64,000 bases of DNA from Prochlorococcus sp. AG-449-G23 (GCA_003209585.1 QCQJ01000007.1:1-64000), one strand, 5' to 3'. Positions 1 to 8,264 are shown, counted from the stretch's first letter. The notes: generated by a model from the sequence alone, not told the origin. Program-made: numbers and translations.

Positions 1-71
1 ACTTGTTGACGATTTTGAAATTTTGAAGAAAACTAAGTTTTGTAGATTTAATTTCAAAAGGTTTTTTCGAT

Positions 72-326
72 ATGCAAAAGTTAAATTATGACGAAAATTC
101 AAAATCAATAAATCAGAAGAAAGATGAAGTAATAAGTTTCAAATGTGAACTTCAGGAAAATCTTCAAAATGCTATGAAAGTATTTGTTGAGGAACATCCC
201 AACTGGGATCAATACAGGATACTACAAGCGGCTATTGCAGGATTTTTGATGCAAAAAGGCTTTCAAAATAGGGATTTAACAAGACTTTATATTGGGAATA
301 TGTTTTCAATGAATTTTAAAGATTAA
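72..326 (+). CDS. DUF2811-like small protein
   Basis: ORF; HPNWDQYR..QAAIAGFL and TRLYIGNMF motifs typical of cyanobacterial DUF2811. Confidence 0.75.
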   Translation: MQKLNYDENSKSINQKKDEVISFKCELQENLQNAMKVFVEEHPNWDQYRILQAAIAGFLMQKGFQNRDLTRLYIGNMFSMNFKD

Positions 327-330
327 GTTT

Positions 331-795
331 TTAAATCTTTTCTATTAGAATTTTTGCTATATCATTTCGAACAGGTACTATAGATAATCTATTTCCTTTT
401 TTTACAACTAATAATTCATCCTCATTAAATAAAATCTTTAATTGCGGTAAGCTTAAAATTTTATTTGACTTCGATAAGTATTTTACTTTTACACAATCCC
501 ATCTAGGATTTTCAGGTTTCGATTTTGGATCGAAATATTTTGACTCTTTATCAAATTGAGTAGGATCAACAATATTTAGATCTATCACCTCCATAAGTCC
601 AACAATACCTGGAGGTTTACAATTTGAATGATAGAAAAAAATCTTATCTCCCTTATTCATTTTCCTCATGAAATTTCGGGCTTGATAATTTCTTATACCG
701 TCCCATAAAGTGACTCCGTCATTTTTTAAAGTATCTATGCTGTAGGCATCAGGCTCACTCTTCATTAGCCAGTAGCTAGGTTCTTTGACTGTCAT
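331..795 (-). CDS. EVE domain-containing protein
   Basis: N-terminal YWLMKSEPDAYSIDTL, WDGIRNYQARNFMR, GDKIFFYHSNCKPPGIVGL are characteristic of EVE domains. Confidence 0.93.
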   Translation of the reverse strand: MTVKEPSYWLMKSEPDAYSIDTLKNDGVTLWDGIRNYQARNFMRKMNKGDKIFFYHSNCKPPGIVGLMEVIDLNIVDPTQFDKESKYFDPKSKPENPRWDCVKVKYLSKSNKILSLPQLKILFNEDELLVVKKGNRLSIVPVRNDIAKILIEKI

Positions 796-1185
796 AGATC
801 TCAGGAAATATGGGTGGTTCGAATAGGGTTCGAATAGGATTAGTGTTCTCTGAACCCTTTTATTAGTTAATTCTCTTTCAATATATCGAATAGTTTTTCG
901 AGAAGAAATATATAGTTACAGATCGCTTGAGAGGTATTTTTATTTATTTATTCTCATTAATCTGTACTTATCAAGAAACTAAGTTATATCAACGTTTCTA
1001 ACGGAATAAATAGGTCATCTATTCGAATTTTTTTAAATCTGATTCGAACCCCCTCTCAGAACTCCTGTAAATACAATAGGGTTCAGCTTGTTAGGGTGCT
1101 AATTGCTTTCCTGAATTAAGAGAAAAAGAGAATTAATGGAATGGTGGCATAACACTTTGATTGACCAAGGATGAATAATTTAACT

Positions 1186-1476
1186 TCAGTCGCAATAGAT
1201 TAAACAATTTTGATTAGTTGGATTGTCTTTACATTCTTTGTCCCAGTAGGTTTGAAACTCTACAGGGCATTGCTCAAGTTCTTTTGGGGTTTCATTCAAA
1301 TTTAAACCTGCATAGTTAAATGCCGTTAGATATTTTGGAAGAATATTAAATTGATTGAATAGTTTCATAAGACCTCCTAGATCTATACCTATATTGTCCT
1401 CTAATTGACCTGAAATTAATAGAGTATTTTTACCCGAGTAGAACTGCTTTGTGGTTGTCACGACTATCTTTTCCAA
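1186..1476 (-). CDS. Small protein with C-terminal YWDKECKDNPTNQNCLIYCD motif
   Basis: ORF; C-terminus shared with ORFs at 1889, 16799 and 17149. Confidence 0.6.
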   Translation of the reverse strand: MEKIVVTTTKQFYSGKNTLLISGQLEDNIGIDLGGLMKLFNQFNILPKYLTAFNYAGLNLNETPKELEQCPVEFQTYWDKECKDNPTNQNCLIYCD

Positions 1477-1888
1477 TTCAAAAGGAGTAGAAATAATTCA
1501 GGAGTCAAAAGCACTCACCGACTTTTTAGATAATGAGTGCATAAGACTCGAAAGGGGCAAACACATGCCCCTTTATTTTGTTTATTAATTGGTATTAGTA
1601 GTGTTACTAATAGATGTTCTTGGTTCTTAAATACATCACTATCTCTTTATTTATATGAGTGTGTTTTATATCTTGAATTCATCTCTAATAATTTATTGTT
1701 GGCTTCAGTTGTATCCCTGGAACTGCCTCATGACAACCATGTATTAATCCTAGGACTTGCAATTTAATAACAGTCTTAAAATTTGGTCCTCTACCCGTAC
1801 TTTATTCTTCCTTAAACCGTACATGGTGATACTCATAAATGATATGTGTTAGTAGTTAGAACAATTGTGTAGTAAGTAGGAGGAAATC

Positions 1889-2029
1889 ATGAATAAAAGA
1901 GTTCCTTATACAATCATTCCTAAATACTTAAAAACTATTAATGATTTAGATAATGGATCTAATATTAAAATTGTATATTGGAAACTGAAGTGTGAAGAAA
2001 ACCCTTCATATCGCGGCTGCGAAATTTAA
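1889..2029 (+). CDS. Cys-peptide microprotein (46 aa)
   Basis: Manual ORF MNKRVPYTIIPKYLKTINDLDNGSNIKIVYWKLKCEENPSYRGCEI; strong RBS aggagg upstream. Confidence 0.6.
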   Translation: MNKRVPYTIIPKYLKTINDLDNGSNIKIVYWKLKCEENPSYRGCEI

Positions 2030-2083
2030 TTGCTGAAACTGTAGATATATAAATATATTCAATCTTAACTTTGCTTAATCTGC

Positions 2084-2251
2084 TTATAAAAAGTTTAAAG
2101 GATAATCGACATTAGCTGGTTCCAAGTGTTTAGCATAACAAGCGGTAGTACAGTCTACCCCCTCACTATTGATACTGCATGAAGTAATGCATTCGAAGAA
2201 ACTTTCCAAAGCATCTGAATTTTTGATGTTTGATAAATTGTCTTTTTTCAT
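2084..2251 (-). CDS. Twin CX3C microprotein
   Basis: MKKDNLSNIKNSDALESFFECITSCSINSEGVDCTTACYAKHLEPANVDYPLNFL; RBS before internal Met at 2251. Confidence 0.65.
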   Translation of the reverse strand: MKKDNLSNIKNSDALESFFECITSCSINSEGVDCTTACYAKHLEPANVDYPLNFL

Positions 2252-2884
2252 AATTAATTCTCCAATCTGCAGAACATCTAGCAACTTTTTCCTAATAAAG
2301 TCAAATTTTAGGTAAAGTACCTAATCTAAAGGTTTTTAAATTTGGCACTTGCTATCTATATTGTTCTTGTTGGAGATGAATCTTAATTACTTTGAAATTA
2401 TTTGCACCCATAGACCAACGCTTTGCTTAGGTTGTAATGGATGCTTTTTAATATTGGCAAAATAGAAATAAATACGAGAAGTTTGTGTTGATGTAAACCC
2501 AATAAAAAAAGAGATTGAATCCTGCCTTTAGAAAACAATCTCTTTCACTTAGTTATGTGTCGGAATAAATTAACAACGCACCTAAATCATTGATCCTTGT
2601 TGTTAATCTTGTTGGCTGCTTAAACCAATCTAATGAACTTCTCTGGTGGACTATCGATCATTTCTAATCCCTCCGTTTGAATAATAGGAAGCTAGTACGG
2701 ATAAATTTTTTTGTATATGCGTAGATATGCTGATTTATGTGAAACTTAGTATTTAAAATAAATTCTTATTTTTAGTTTCGAAGTTAATTAAAATAATTGC
2801 TTGATATTTTTTTAGGTATTCATACGCTTGATTTTTAGATATCAAACGTACTAAATAATACTCAAATCAAAGGAGGTTAATCAA

Positions 2885-3046
2885 ATGACCAACTTAGGAT
2901 TAGAGCTACTCATATTGACTGTCTTACTTATTTATTTTGGAGTTTTCATGACTCAAAGTATTTATAGAAAATATGAAAAAGCCTATCTGCGCAAAACAAT
3001 TTTTTGCAGCAAATCACAAAGCGACCCCTATTGCATTGCTGAATAA
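2885..3046 (+). CDS. Single-TM microprotein with two C-terminal Cys
   Basis: Manual ORF MTNLGLELLILTVLLIYFGVFMTQSIYRKYEKAYLRKTIFCSKSQSDPYCIAE; RBS aaaggaggttaat. Confidence 0.65.
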   Translation: MTNLGLELLILTVLLIYFGVFMTQSIYRKYEKAYLRKTIFCSKSQSDPYCIAE

Positions 3047-3082
3047 TAGGGTTTAAAAATTTTCAAAAAACAAAGGAGGTTA

Positions 3083-3268
3083 ATGATGTCTTGCGGAAAT
3101 CCTTATAAACATAATATTCAAAATACAATACATTTTTTTCTAGATACATTTACAGGTCGGAATTCAAACTCGAGAGCTTTGACTGATGATCAAATGGAAT
3201 GTATGCAATTTGGCATCTGTTCTTTTATTCCAAAAAAATTAGAAGAAATTCCTTATTTTCATTATTAA
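3083..3268 (+). CDS. DDQMECMQFG microprotein
   Basis: ORF with aaaggaggttaat RBS; paralogous remnant at 13734-13902. Confidence 0.65.
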   Translation: MMSCGNPYKHNIQNTIHFFLDTFTGRNSNSRALTDDQMECMQFGICSFIPKKLEEIPYFHY

Positions 3269-3280
3269 TTAGGAGAAAAA

Positions 3281-3454
3281 ATGAAGATTAAAAAACCCCT
3301 CACTCTACCCCAGAAGTACTTTAATGAATTTCAAAACTACTTTCATAATGCTGATGAGAAATTAGTTTCTTATAGTTACATCCCTGAGTATCCTAATAAA
3401 ACTACTTCAAAAAAAAACAAAAACTTTTTTAAAAATCATTTAAATATTGACTGA
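3281..3454 (+). CDS. Hypothetical microprotein (57 aa)
   Basis: Manual ORF MKIKKPLTLPQKYFNEFQNYFHN...; RBS aggag; follows 3083 ORF. Confidence 0.5.
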   Translation: MKIKKPLTLPQKYFNEFQNYFHNADEKLVSYSYIPEYPNKTTSKKNKNFFKNHLNID

Positions 3455-3520
3455 TAATAATCAATTCGTAAAAACAGGATATCAATCAGAAAAAATGATT
3501 AAGGGATTCGGATAATTTTT

Positions 3521-3745
3521 AAAAGTTTAAAAGTTTGGGTAAAGTTTGGGTAAAGAATCGCAAATCCTTGTGATCCCAACTGATATCAGACTGGCTCACT
3601 TTTCATTAGCCAGTAGCTAGGTTCCTGTTGTGGCATGGGATCTCGGCGAAATTATGTAGTTCGAATGAAGTTAGAATAACTCGTTCAGATATAAATTCAT
3701 TATCCATTAAAGTTCCTATTTAGGAAAGTAATGGGTGGCATGGGG
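3521..3745. repeat. Composite dispersed repeat, copy B1 (contains EVE-gene 5'-end fragment)
   Basis: 3593-3624 matches EVE gene 752-783 at 31/32 positions; flanking blocks shared with 6002-6241 and 9373-9560. Confidence 0.8.
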
Positions 3746-3833
3746 TTATCTCCGTGCCGCGCGTATATGTAAAACCCAAGAGAAATTTATAATTTTTTTG
3801 AATTTATAGCAGTGCAAGTTGTAAGCGTTTCAT

Positions 3834-4217
3834 TTATTCCCACGTGGTCATATCAGTAGTGCCTTGAGATCTTTGCATCCAAGAATACTTCCAAGTACCA
3901 TTTACATTTTTAAAAATGCAAGTATAAGTTGAAAGATCTTTATTTTGATTTCCTTTATAACTGAAGATTTCATTTAAAGTAAAAACTGCGTAAGCTATCT
4001 CACCGTAAATTTCAATTTTGTGGGTTTTGATTAGTTCTGATGATTCTGCAACTAAGTCTTTACTATCAAACATTCCCACTAATCCCTTAGCAGATATTGG
4101 ATTTCCACTTGGTCTTACAGCTAAAAAATCCTCAGTTACATTTGGTATTAGAAAAGAAGAATCTTCACTGGTTGCATAACCATTAATTAAATCTTCTATG
4201 GCTTTAGTATTTGACAT
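3834..4217 (-). CDS. DUF3804 / SnoaL-like protein
   Basis: AVRPSGNPISAKGL, FKNVNGTWKYSWMQRSQG; paralog at 20778-21164. Confidence 0.8.
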   Translation of the reverse strand: MSNTKAIEDLINGYATSEDSSFLIPNVTEDFLAVRPSGNPISAKGLVGMFDSKDLVAESSELIKTHKIEIYGEIAYAVFTLNEIFSYKGNQNKDLSTYTCIFKNVNGTWKYSWMQRSQGTTDMTTWE

Positions 4218-4264
4218 TAAAAAAGGAGCTAATTGCCCCTTATTTTATATCGACTATCAATCAA

Positions 4265-4387
4265 TTAGTAATTAATTAATTTTCTTTTTCCATCTCTAGT
4301 TTCTACTTTATTTATTCTTAAACCTACAAAAGCAGCCCAAATAACTGCAAATAAAATTGGTAAAAAAATGATTGCAAGTTTCATCAT
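4265..4387 (-). CDS. Single-TM microprotein
   Basis: Manual ORF MMKLAIIFLPILFAVIWAAFVGLRINKVETRDGKRKLINY. Confidence 0.5.
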   Translation of the reverse strand: MMKLAIIFLPILFAVIWAAFVGLRINKVETRDGKRKLINY

Positions 4388-4615
4388 TGTTTTAATTTTG
4401 TTATTTGCTCAAAAGAATAACCTTTAAATAAATAGGAAAAAATAGGTACTTTATCTAATTAAGCAGCATCATATTCTTTATCATCTTCAAGACCTAAACC
4501 TTTAAAAATTTTCTGCGCAGATACGTAATAAAATACATTTATGTAGCATTAACGTATAGTTTTAATGCAAATATAAGCATAAACGCCCAATTTCTTTACA
4601 TAAATTAATATTAGT

Positions 4616-4633
4616 GTTACATTAGTTTACATA
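4616..4633 (+). promoter_or_regulatory. HLR1-like (RpaB) site upstream of hli
   Basis: GTTACATT-AG-TTTACATA matches direct-repeat consensus (G/T)TTACAWW-N2-(G/T)TTACAWW; extra TTTACATAA half-site at about 4595. Confidence 0.65.
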
Positions 4634-4650
4634 AATTACTTTTTATAAAA

Positions 4651-4758
4651 ATGACCCCTGAAGCAGAAAGATTTAACGGTTGGGCAGCAATGCTCGGTTT
4701 CGTTGCAGCTGTTGGCGCATACGTAACAACTGGTCAAATTATTCCTGGTTGGTTCTAA
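4651..4758 (+). CDS. hli: High light inducible protein (Hli), 35 aa
   Basis: MTPEAERFNGWAAMLGFVAAVGAYVTTGQIIPGWF; stop overlaps next start (TAATG). Confidence 0.95.
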   Translation: MTPEAERFNGWAAMLGFVAAVGAYVTTGQIIPGWF

Positions 4759-4892
4759 TGACAAACACAAAAACAGTTGAGAAGGAAAAGGTTATAGCTG
4801 AGAAGCTTAACGGCAGATTTGCAATGATGGGCTTTATTGCTCTTGTTGGTGCTTATCTAACAACAGGTCAAATTATTCCTGGCTTTGTGTAA
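4758..4892 (+). CDS. hli: High light inducible protein (Hli), 44 aa
   Basis: EKLNGRFAMMGFIALVGAYLTTGQIIPGFV Chl-binding motif. Confidence 0.95.
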   Translation: MTNTKTVEKEKVIAEKLNGRFAMMGFIALVGAYLTTGQIIPGFV

Positions 4893-5074
4893 TGCTTGAG
4901 GCAGGAATTAACACTTGGATTAACACTATACTTTTTCCTTTTATGCCAGTCATAACAGTATTTATTGTTAGTGCATTAATGTTGAGTGATTTGCCATGGA
5001 ATGATGATGATGACGATGATGATGGTGGTGGATTAATCTCCCCGATGTATAACTACGTTCCCCAAGGAGCTTAG
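4892..5074 (+). CDS. TM plus Asp-rich microprotein (DGGxLI family)
   Basis: ORF overlapping previous stop; DDDDDDDGGGLISP tail shared with ORFs at 35811 and 37129. Confidence 0.8.
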   Translation: MLEAGINTWINTILFPFMPVITVFIVSALMLSDLPWNDDDDDDDGGGLISPMYNYVPQGA

Positions 5075-5089
5075 AGGATATACATCAAA

Positions 5090-5203
5090 ATGATTTTCAT
5101 CTCATCTTTATTTAACTCAGTCCCTTCCAGTGCTAAAGACCTTTTAGAGTTTGGTTTCTTTCTTACTGTGGGTATTACAGCAGGAAAAGTAGGACTTTTA
5201 TGA
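5090..5203 (+). CDS. Microprotein in hli cluster (37 aa)
   Basis: MIFISSLFNSVPSSAKDLLEFGFFLTVGITAGKVGLL; ATGA overlap with next ORF. Confidence 0.6.
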   Translation: MIFISSLFNSVPSSAKDLLEFGFFLTVGITAGKVGLL

Positions 5204-5286
5204 AAACATTTCTAATTGCCATATCACTATTTGGCATTGCAATAATAATTACTGCGATATCACCAAGTATTGCTTACGCACAATAA
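5200..5286 (+). CDS. Microprotein in hli cluster (28 aa)
   Basis: MKTFLIAISLFGIAIIITAISPSIAYAQ. Confidence 0.55.
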   Translation: MKTFLIAISLFGIAIIITAISPSIAYAQ

Positions 5287-5322
5287 AAATTTTAATCACT
5301 CTTATTAACGAACAATTAAAAA

Positions 5323-5451
5323 ATGGAAAACTCAAAACCAACTTATTGGCAAAATGCCGAGAGAACCAATGGAAGAATGGCAATGATGGGTTTATTCGCA
5401 TTGGTTGTAAACTACGGTCTTTTTGGCTGGATCATCCCAGGTATTTTTTAA
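5323..5451 (+). CDS. hli: High light inducible protein (Hli), 42 aa
   Basis: MENSKPTYWQNAERTNGRMAMMGLFALVVNYGLFGWIIPGIF. Confidence 0.93.
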   Translation: MENSKPTYWQNAERTNGRMAMMGLFALVVNYGLFGWIIPGIF

Positions 5452-5452
5452 A

Positions 5453-5542
5453 ATGAATATTGACATTTTCTTAATCTCCTTCTTTACATATCTATTAGTG
5501 CCAGTGGTAATGATAGCTAAAGGAAAAAAAGCAACTAATTAA
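5453..5542 (+). CDS. Single-TM microprotein (29 aa)
   Basis: MNIDIFLISFFTYLLVPVVMIAKGKKATN, in tandem with hli. Confidence 0.55.
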   Translation: MNIDIFLISFFTYLLVPVVMIAKGKKATN

Positions 5543-5546
5543 AAAA

Positions 5547-5726
5547 ATGAATTTAGGTATTCTTTTTCTTCTAGTTAATGCAACTGGATCAATAACTTTA
5601 TCCGAATTGGATTGGATTGCAAATCATCAATCAGAATTTTCAAGGTTAGATATGGCACTAGTTTTAAAAATTGGTCGCCTTATGGATGAAGGGATAATAG
5701 AGCTTGATTGTAAATTGCCAGTATAA
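5547..5726 (+). CDS. Small hypothetical protein (59 aa)
   Basis: MNLGILFLLVNATGSITLSELDWIANHQSEFSRLDMALVLKIGRLMDEGIIELDCKLPV. Confidence 0.65.
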   Translation: MNLGILFLLVNATGSITLSELDWIANHQSEFSRLDMALVLKIGRLMDEGIIELDCKLPV

Positions 5727-5749
5727 ATATTTAAAATTAAATCGTCATG

Positions 5750-5787
5750 AGAGCTTGCTTTTATGGATACAAGCGAGCTTTTTTTGT
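5750..5787 (+). terminator. Rho-independent terminator of hli cluster
   Basis: agcttgct ttta tggatac a agcgagct followed by T-run. Confidence 0.85.
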
Positions 5788-5863
5788 TTTCTATCTGTGA
5801 TGAGTGTGTTCATTAAAAAAGTTAGAACGTTAATTATTAGCTATTAATAAATAAAGGATATTA

Positions 5864-6025
5864 ATGAACCTAAAAATCAATATAAATTTTTTAGAAAAAT
5901 ATTTAGCTTATTTAATAAATGATATTGAATATAAGCGGATTACAAAAAATTTAAAAGAATATGATTTAATGGCGGACGTTGACGATCAAAGATTTCATCA
6001 TTTTAGATCGACTGTCAATCGCTAA
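5864..6025 (+). CDS. Small hypothetical protein whose C-terminus is supplied by the repeat
   Basis: MNLKININ...DDQRFHHFRSTVNR; last codons are within tttagatcgactgtcaatcgctaa. Confidence 0.4.
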   Translation: MNLKININFLEKYLAYLINDIEYKRITKNLKEYDLMADVDDQRFHHFRSTVNR

Positions 6026-6241
6026 AAGTTTGAATAAAGTTTGAATAAAAAATTACGATTCCTTGAGATCCCATTAATAGCTAGTCGGATGTACTTTTCA
6101 TTAGCCAAAACTTTTCTGCATTCATATCAAGGGATCTCGGCGATTTTTAAGGCTTGGAGGACGTGTTATCAAAACTTTTTTGGGTATAAATTTATTATCC
6201 ATCAAAGTTCCCATTTAGGAATGAGATGGGTGGTATGGGTT
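6002..6241. repeat. Composite dispersed repeat, copy B2
   Basis: TTTAGATCGACTGTCAATC-GCTAAAAG-GTTTGAATAAAGTTTGAATAAA ... gagatccc ... cttttcattagccaaaac ... gggatctcggcg ... tgggtataaatttattatcc. Confidence 0.8.
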
Positions 6242-6341
6242 AATTAATTCTTTAAATAAAATTGTTTTTATAACTTATTTGCGTATAAAAATTTCTTGAT
6301 AAATCAAAAAAACATGAAATAATTCTGTTTTATTGAGTCTT

Positions 6342-6458
6342 ATGGCACTAATCCCTTTTAAATCAACTGAAAAACAAGGTAAAGCTAATAGTAAAAGTAT
6401 TCTTAGCCTTGCTCTATTGATGTTCTCATTGGTAGCTTGGATGTGCTTATTCAGGTAA
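6342..6458 (+). CDS. Single-TM microprotein (38 aa)
   Basis: MALIPFKSTEKQGKANSKSILSLALLMFSLVAWMCLFR. Confidence 0.6.
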   Translation: MALIPFKSTEKQGKANSKSILSLALLMFSLVAWMCLFR

Positions 6459-6465
6459 AAAAATT

Positions 6466-6600
6466 ATGACTAAAAAAGAAGGAAAAGAATTAGCTACGGT
6501 AAAGGTTTATCTTAATACTGGAATTATTGCAGGATTAATTGGGGTAGGTTTTATCGCTTCAACTTTAGTTTTTGGAGTATTACTTCTGGTTTTAAAATAA
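6466..6600 (+). CDS. Single-TM microprotein (44 aa)
   Basis: MTKKEGKELATVKVYLNTGIIAGLIGVGFIASTLVFGVLLLVLK; about 90 bp 3' overlap with the minus-strand ORF 6507-6932. Confidence 0.6.
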   Translation: MTKKEGKELATVKVYLNTGIIAGLIGVGFIASTLVFGVLLLVLK

Positions 6601-6932
6601 TTGTTTAAAAAAGATTTAAATTCTTTTTCATTAGATTTCGAGAAATCATATGAACAGATTGATTTAACATCAGATTTGAAAATTTCTAAAAATTTATTCT
6701 CGTCTTTTATGTAATTATCAGGAATAGATGAGAAGAAATATTCGTATTTTAAGGTTGATTCTTTATCAAGACCTTTAAAAAGATTTTTTTCTAAAGAATC
6801 ACAATATTTTTCGGCTAAATGATTATTGGCTATTTTTTCCTCAGTATATATTTCTCCAAATATAGGCAGAGCATTTATAAGATTAATTTTTATGGTAAAT
6901 CCAATTAAAAATGAAATTAGAACAAATTTCAC
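6507..6932 (-). CDS. Hypothetical secreted protein
   Basis: ORF with N-terminal signal-like helix. Confidence 0.55.
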   Translation of the reverse strand: MKFVLISFLIGFTIKINLINALPIFGEIYTEEKIANNHLAEKYCDSLEKNLFKGLDKESTLKYEYFFSSIPDNYIKDENKFLEIFKSDVKSICSYDFSKSNEKEFKSFLNNYFKTRSNTPKTKVEAIKPTPINPAIIPVLR

Positions 6933-7625
6933 TGATCTTCTTTTGGATTTAGGAAAGGTCTTATTTTATTTTTTAGTTCACTAAGTGGCTTTTCAATAAA
7001 ATCAGGTTTTTTTAAGACTGCAAGAAAAATCCATCCTGCACTAATAGCAAGAACCATCCCTAGATAGGCAAAACCATAAATCATAAGTTCTTTAGTTAAT
7101 TTGTTTTTTTATGATGCTTGTTTTTTGACTCCTAAAGCTGGTTTAATGTTTTCTTCTTCTTTAACCTTTTCCTTAATGATTAATTTATTTTCGGTTCTTC
7201 CAAAATCATCTTTGCCTGCAATAAAGAAAATAAGTGCACTAATAAAAAAAAGTGCAAAAAGCAAAACTTCCATTTGTTAATACCATTTAATTAAATCCAA
7301 ATTAGTTTAGAGGTCTAATTTTAATCAACATCAAATAATACAACTCACGGTAAATTTAGTTCAATCAAATTAAAAATATATAATTCTTTAATATCAATCT
7401 ATTTAAATATTTAATAACCTAAAAGTGTTATTTATTTTACTATTGGAAACATTTTTAAAGGATTATTTTTGTGATAATTAATTTTGATATGCATCATTTT
7501 AATTACAATCTACTCATTTAATCTTTATATTTAAGGATGCTTTTTTCTTCTTTATTTTATAAATTTTGAACTTGAATTAATCTTTAAAAATATTTATGGT
7601 TATTTAGTAATTAAATTTATAGAAC

Positions 7626-7841
7626 ATGATGGGAACAATCAAAGATCCAACTTTATTTCTACTTTTGAGTAGTGTTGGAATTTTACTATTTGGCTCAATA
7701 GGATATGGGATTTATACAACAGTTGGACCATCTTCATATAAGTTAAGAGACACAATTAAAGAGCATGCAAGGATGCACGAATTGGGTATTGCGCATGGTC
7801 ACAATCATCACAACCATAATGAATCAGAACATATTCAATGA
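7626..7841 (+). CDS. PsbN-like protein with His-rich C-terminal tail
   Basis: TM + GYGIYTTVGPSSYKLRDTIKEH resembles PsbN ending (GPPSxxLRDPFEEH), extended by HGHNHHNHNESEH. Confidence 0.5.
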   Translation: MMGTIKDPTLFLLLSSVGILLFGSIGYGIYTTVGPSSYKLRDTIKEHARMHELGIAHGHNHHNHNESEHIQ

Positions 7842-7850
7842 GAAATATAA

Positions 7851-7988
7851 ATGTATTTATATTTTTTTGATTCAGAATTAACAACTGAATTCTTCTTTAT
7901 TGCAATCCTTTCTGGAGCATTATTATCATTCTTTATTTTTCTAATATTTTGGTTGACTAATCAAAATGCAATTTTTAAAAAGCAATAA
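7851..7988 (+). CDS. Single-TM microprotein (45 aa)
   Basis: MYLYFFDSELTTEFFFIAILSGALLSFFIFLIFWLTNQNAIFKKQ; immediately after PsbN-like ORF. Confidence 0.55.
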   Translation: MYLYFFDSELTTEFFFIAILSGALLSFFIFLIFWLTNQNAIFKKQ

Positions 7989-8147
7989 AGTTACTTTTGA
8001 AAATTAGAAAACGTCGATATGAAGTTTTAAGGAACTAAAAATTGCTACATTTTTACTACATTTCTGTATATGATGAATCATTTTATACAGTTATTACTCG
8101 AAGTCTATTTACATAAAGTAATATTTAAATATTAATTCTTAATCTTG

Positions 8148-8264
8148 ATGGACTCAAATAAAGATATTCTCAACAGAGCCATAGGAAGACCAGCAATGAT
8201 GGCTTTCATGATCTTAGTGGGAACATATTTAACAACCGGTCAACTTATCCCTGGTGTTTATTAA
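8148..8264 (+). CDS. hli: High light inducible protein (Hli), 38 aa
   Basis: MDSNKDILNRAIGRPAMMAFMILVGTYLTTGQLIPGVY; TAATG overlap with next. Confidence 0.92.
   Translation: MDSNKDILNRAIGRPAMMAFMILVGTYLTTGQLIPGVY

Noticed and set aside
1041-1073. gattcgaaccccctctcagaact resembling a tRNA 3' end (minus strand)
   Set aside because: T-loop-like word only; no matching acceptor/anticodon arms found, and TTCGAAT words are frequent in this intergenic region.
1537-1767. 76-aa + strand ORF
   Set aside because: Low-complexity hydrophobic translation without RBS or recognisable motif; probably non-coding.
6041-6247. 68-aa + strand ORF
   Set aside because: Lies wholly inside composite repeat B2; no homologous frame in the other repeat copies.
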